The translations under genes and the position numbers were made by a program. This document shows positions 20,409 to 21,746 of a DNA stretch of 21,746 bases, one piece after another. The first letter of the stretch is position 1; each line of letters starts with the position of its first letter. A model generated the notes under the pieces. That model was not told the DNA's origin. It made no database searches and worked only from the letters and a program-made list of their open reading frames with translations. This DNA comes from an uncultured Actinomycetes bacterium (GTDB taxonomy: Bacteria; Actinomycetota; Thermoleophilia; Gaiellales; F1-60-MAGs149), in the NCBI GenBank assembly GCA_903847495.1, contig CAINDT010000067.1, positions 1 to 21,746 on the forward strand, in the 5' to 3' direction.

Positions 20409-21332
20409 GTACGCGACCACGCGGCTGCCGCCCTCGGCCGCGAGTCGCTGCTCCTCAGCGCGATAGCTCGAGCGCACGAGGGGGCCGGCGAAGACGCTGC
20501 CGAAGCCGAGCTCCATGCCCGCCTCGCGGAAGCGACGGAACGAGTCGAGCGGCACCCAGCGCTCGAGCGGCAGGTGCTTCTCCGTCGGCTGCAGGTACTG
20601 GCCGATCGTGACCACGTCCACGTCGTAGGCGCGCAGATCGCGCAGCGTCTCAACGACCTCATCGTCGGTCTCGCCCATGCCGACGATGATGCCGCTCTTC
20701 GTCAGCAGCGGGCCGCGCTCCGGGAAATTCTCGGCCCACAGCTCCTTGGCCCGACGGAGGATGTGCAGCGCGCGGTCGTAGTCGCCCTTGATGCGCACCT
20801 TCGGCTGGATTCGGCGGACCGTCTCGATGTTGTGGTTGTAGACGTGCGGTTCCGCCTCGAGAACCGTCAGCATGCCGCGGTCCTCGTCACCGAGGAAGTC
20901 GGGCACGAGCACCTCGACCTGGAGTTCGGGATTGCGGCGGCGAAGAGCACGGATCGTCTGCGCCCAGTGCGCGGCGCCCAGATCGGGCAGGTCGTCGCGG
21001 TCGACGCTCGTGATCACCACGTGCTTGAGGCCCATGCGCTCGCATGCCGCCGCGAGCTTGGCCGGCTCGAGCGGATCGACGTCCTCGCCGCGCTTGGCGC
21101 TGTTCACCGCGCAGTAGCGGCAGGCGCGCGTGCACGTGTCGCCGAGGATCTGAAACGTCGCGGTGCCGCGCCCCCAGCACTCGCCGATGTTCGGGCACCC
21201 GGCCTCCTCGCACACCGTGGTGAGGCCGTTCTCGCGGACGATGCCGTTCAGCTCCTGGAAGCGGGAGCCGGGGCTCGGCGCGCGCACGCGCATCCAGTCG
21301 GGCCGGTTCTTCGCCTCCGGACCCCAGGGCAC
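20406..21332 (-). CDS. lipA: Lipoyl synthase
   Basis: A 308-aa radical-SAM enzyme that inserts two sulfurs into octanoyl groups on lipoyl domains of 2-oxoacid dehydrogenases and the glycine cleavage H protein. Both iron-sulfur sites are complete: auxiliary cluster C41-x4-C46-x5-C52 (CEEAGCPNIGEC) and radical-SAM cluster C67-x3-C71-x2-C74 (CTRACRYC). The C-terminal RSSY (287-290), whose serine ligates the auxiliary cluster, is present. The GTG start at 21332 lies 1 nt after the stop of the VOC gene and has GGAGG just upstream. Length matches the family. Confidence 0.96.
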   Translation of the reverse strand: MPWGPEAKNRPDWMRVRAPSPGSRFQELNGIVRENGLTTVCEEAGCPNIGECWGRGTATFQILGDTCTRACRYCAVNSAKRGEDVDPLEPAKLAAACERMGLKHVVITSVDRDDLPDLGAAHWAQTIRALRRRNPELQVEVLVPDFLGDEDRGMLTVLEAEPHVYNHNIETVRRIQPKVRIKGDYDRALHILRRAKELWAENFPERGPLLTKSGIIVGMGETDDEVVETLRDLRAYDVDVVTIGQYLQPTEKHLPLERWVPLDSFRRFREAGMELGFGSVFAGPLVRSSYRAEEQRLAAEGGSRVVAY

Positions 21333-21333
21333 G

Positions 21334-21693
21334 CTAGGCCTCCCGGACCTCGAAGAGCACGCCGTCCGGATCAGCGAGGCCCGTCACGCGCTTGCCGTCG
21401 GGCAGCTCGTTGATGTCGTCGAGAAACGGCGCGTCGCGCTCCTGGAGTTCGGCCAGCATGGTGTCGAAGTCGTCCACAACGATCGTGATGTAGAGCCCGG
21501 CCTCGCCGAGCCACGCCTTGCCGAGCTTGCGACGATTGGCCCCGCCCTCGACGACGAACTCGAGCTCGTCGCGGTGCGCGGTGAAGCCGAGGTCGGTGAC
21601 GTTGTCGATGCGGCAGCCGAGCTGCTGCTCGTAGAAATGGCGCGAGCGCTCGAGATCGCTCGCGAAGATGGTGAAGCGGTAGCCGCGGATCAC
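21334..21693 (-). CDS. VOC superfamily (glyoxalase/bleomycin-resistance-like) protein
   Basis: A 119-aa single VOC unit. The N-terminal half begins YRFTIFASDLERSRHFYEQQLGCRI, and the second babbbb half runs from AGLYITIVVDDFDTMLAELQERD to GVLFEVREA. The common VOC pattern D-xx-R-xx-FY-xx-LG and the closing DPDG-x-x-FE are visible, so fold assignment is secure, but substrate and metal use are not. It lies between an unidentified upstream gene (GTG start overlapping that gene's TGA) and lipA (1-nt gap), so it is part of the lipA operon. Whether it contributes to lipoate metabolism is unknown. Confidence 0.85.
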   Translation of the reverse strand: MIRGYRFTIFASDLERSRHFYEQQLGCRIDNVTDLGFTAHRDELEFVVEGGANRRKLGKAWLGEAGLYITIVVDDFDTMLAELQERDAPFLDDINELPDGKRVTGLADPDGVLFEVREA

Positions 21694-21746
21694 GACGGCA
21701 GAACCTCCCAGACGCGGTTGAAGCGCTCGCCGAGCCGCTCCAGCAG
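21690..21746 (-). CDS. C-terminal end of an unidentified gene upstream of the VOC gene
   Basis: The minus strand is open from the window edge to a TGA at 21692-21690, encoding the last 18 residues LLERLGERFNRVWEVLPS. The stop overlaps the GTG of the VOC gene (GTGA), so it belongs to the same operon. The octanoyltransferase gene lipB is a common neighbour of lipA and would be a reasonable guess, but 18 residues are too few to identify it. Confidence 0.5.
   Translation of the reverse strand: MLERLGERFNRVWEVLPS

Overview
This is a GC-rich, gene-dense stretch of a bacterial chromosome, most likely from an actinomycete (Actinomycetota; possibly Thermoleophilia, which is inference). The indicators are a NucS/EndoMS mismatch endonuclease, an RsrA-like zinc anti-sigma factor next to a SigR-like ECF sigma factor, an Actinobacteria-style long-form RmlA, frequent GTG starts, 4-nt ATGA/GTGA gene overlaps, and several genes whose only visible promoter signal is a TANNNT-type -10 box 6-9 nt before the start codon (leaderless transcripts). 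I saw no tRNA, rRNA, CRISPR array, transposase or phage gene.

Layout. 1-1047 (+): the tail of an unidentified gene overlapping a MobA/MocA-like nucleotidyltransferase. 1105-2271 (-): a secreted cysteine-containing protein with a lysine-rich tail, visibly lower in GC than its neighbours, with three tandem 9-mers upstream. 2449-3408 (-): a carnitine/3-hydroxyacyl-CoA dehydrogenase-type enzyme. A 45-nt near-perfect palindrome follows at 3475-3519. 3524-4407 (-): an anti-sigma/ECF sigma pair with a SigR-type promoter. 4467-8801 (+): heme A synthase, O-antigen ligase/polymerase-like protein, GT-C-like membrane glycosyltransferase and histidine phosphatase. 8830-9591 (+): FadR-type regulator. 9628-13701 (+): rmlA-rmlC-rmlD-rmlB (dTDP-L-rhamnose) followed 3 nt later by nucS. 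13767-14201 (+): cupredoxin lipoprotein, convergent with fabI (14399-15160, -). Between them lie two homologous, oppositely oriented 64-nt hairpins. 15236-18887 (-): a three-gene molybdenum hydroxylase operon (small-large-medium; CO-dehydrogenase form II type). 19032-19913 (+): homoserine kinase. 19923-21746 (-): small lipoprotein, lipA, a VOC-family protein and the tail of another gene.

How the genes fit together. The membrane polymerase/ligase and GT-C proteins plus the dTDP-rhamnose genes point to a rhamnose-containing cell-surface glycan. The MocA-like protein could supply the molybdopterin cytosine dinucleotide cofactor used by the molybdenum hydroxylase 14 kb away. The sigma/anti-sigma pair is probably a thiol-oxidative-stress switch. 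Most of the window is housekeeping. The least ordinary parts are the covarying hairpin pair, the leaderless SigR-type promoter that may decide between two sigma isoforms, the cysteine-packed anti-sigma factor, and the low-GC secreted protein with its repeat.
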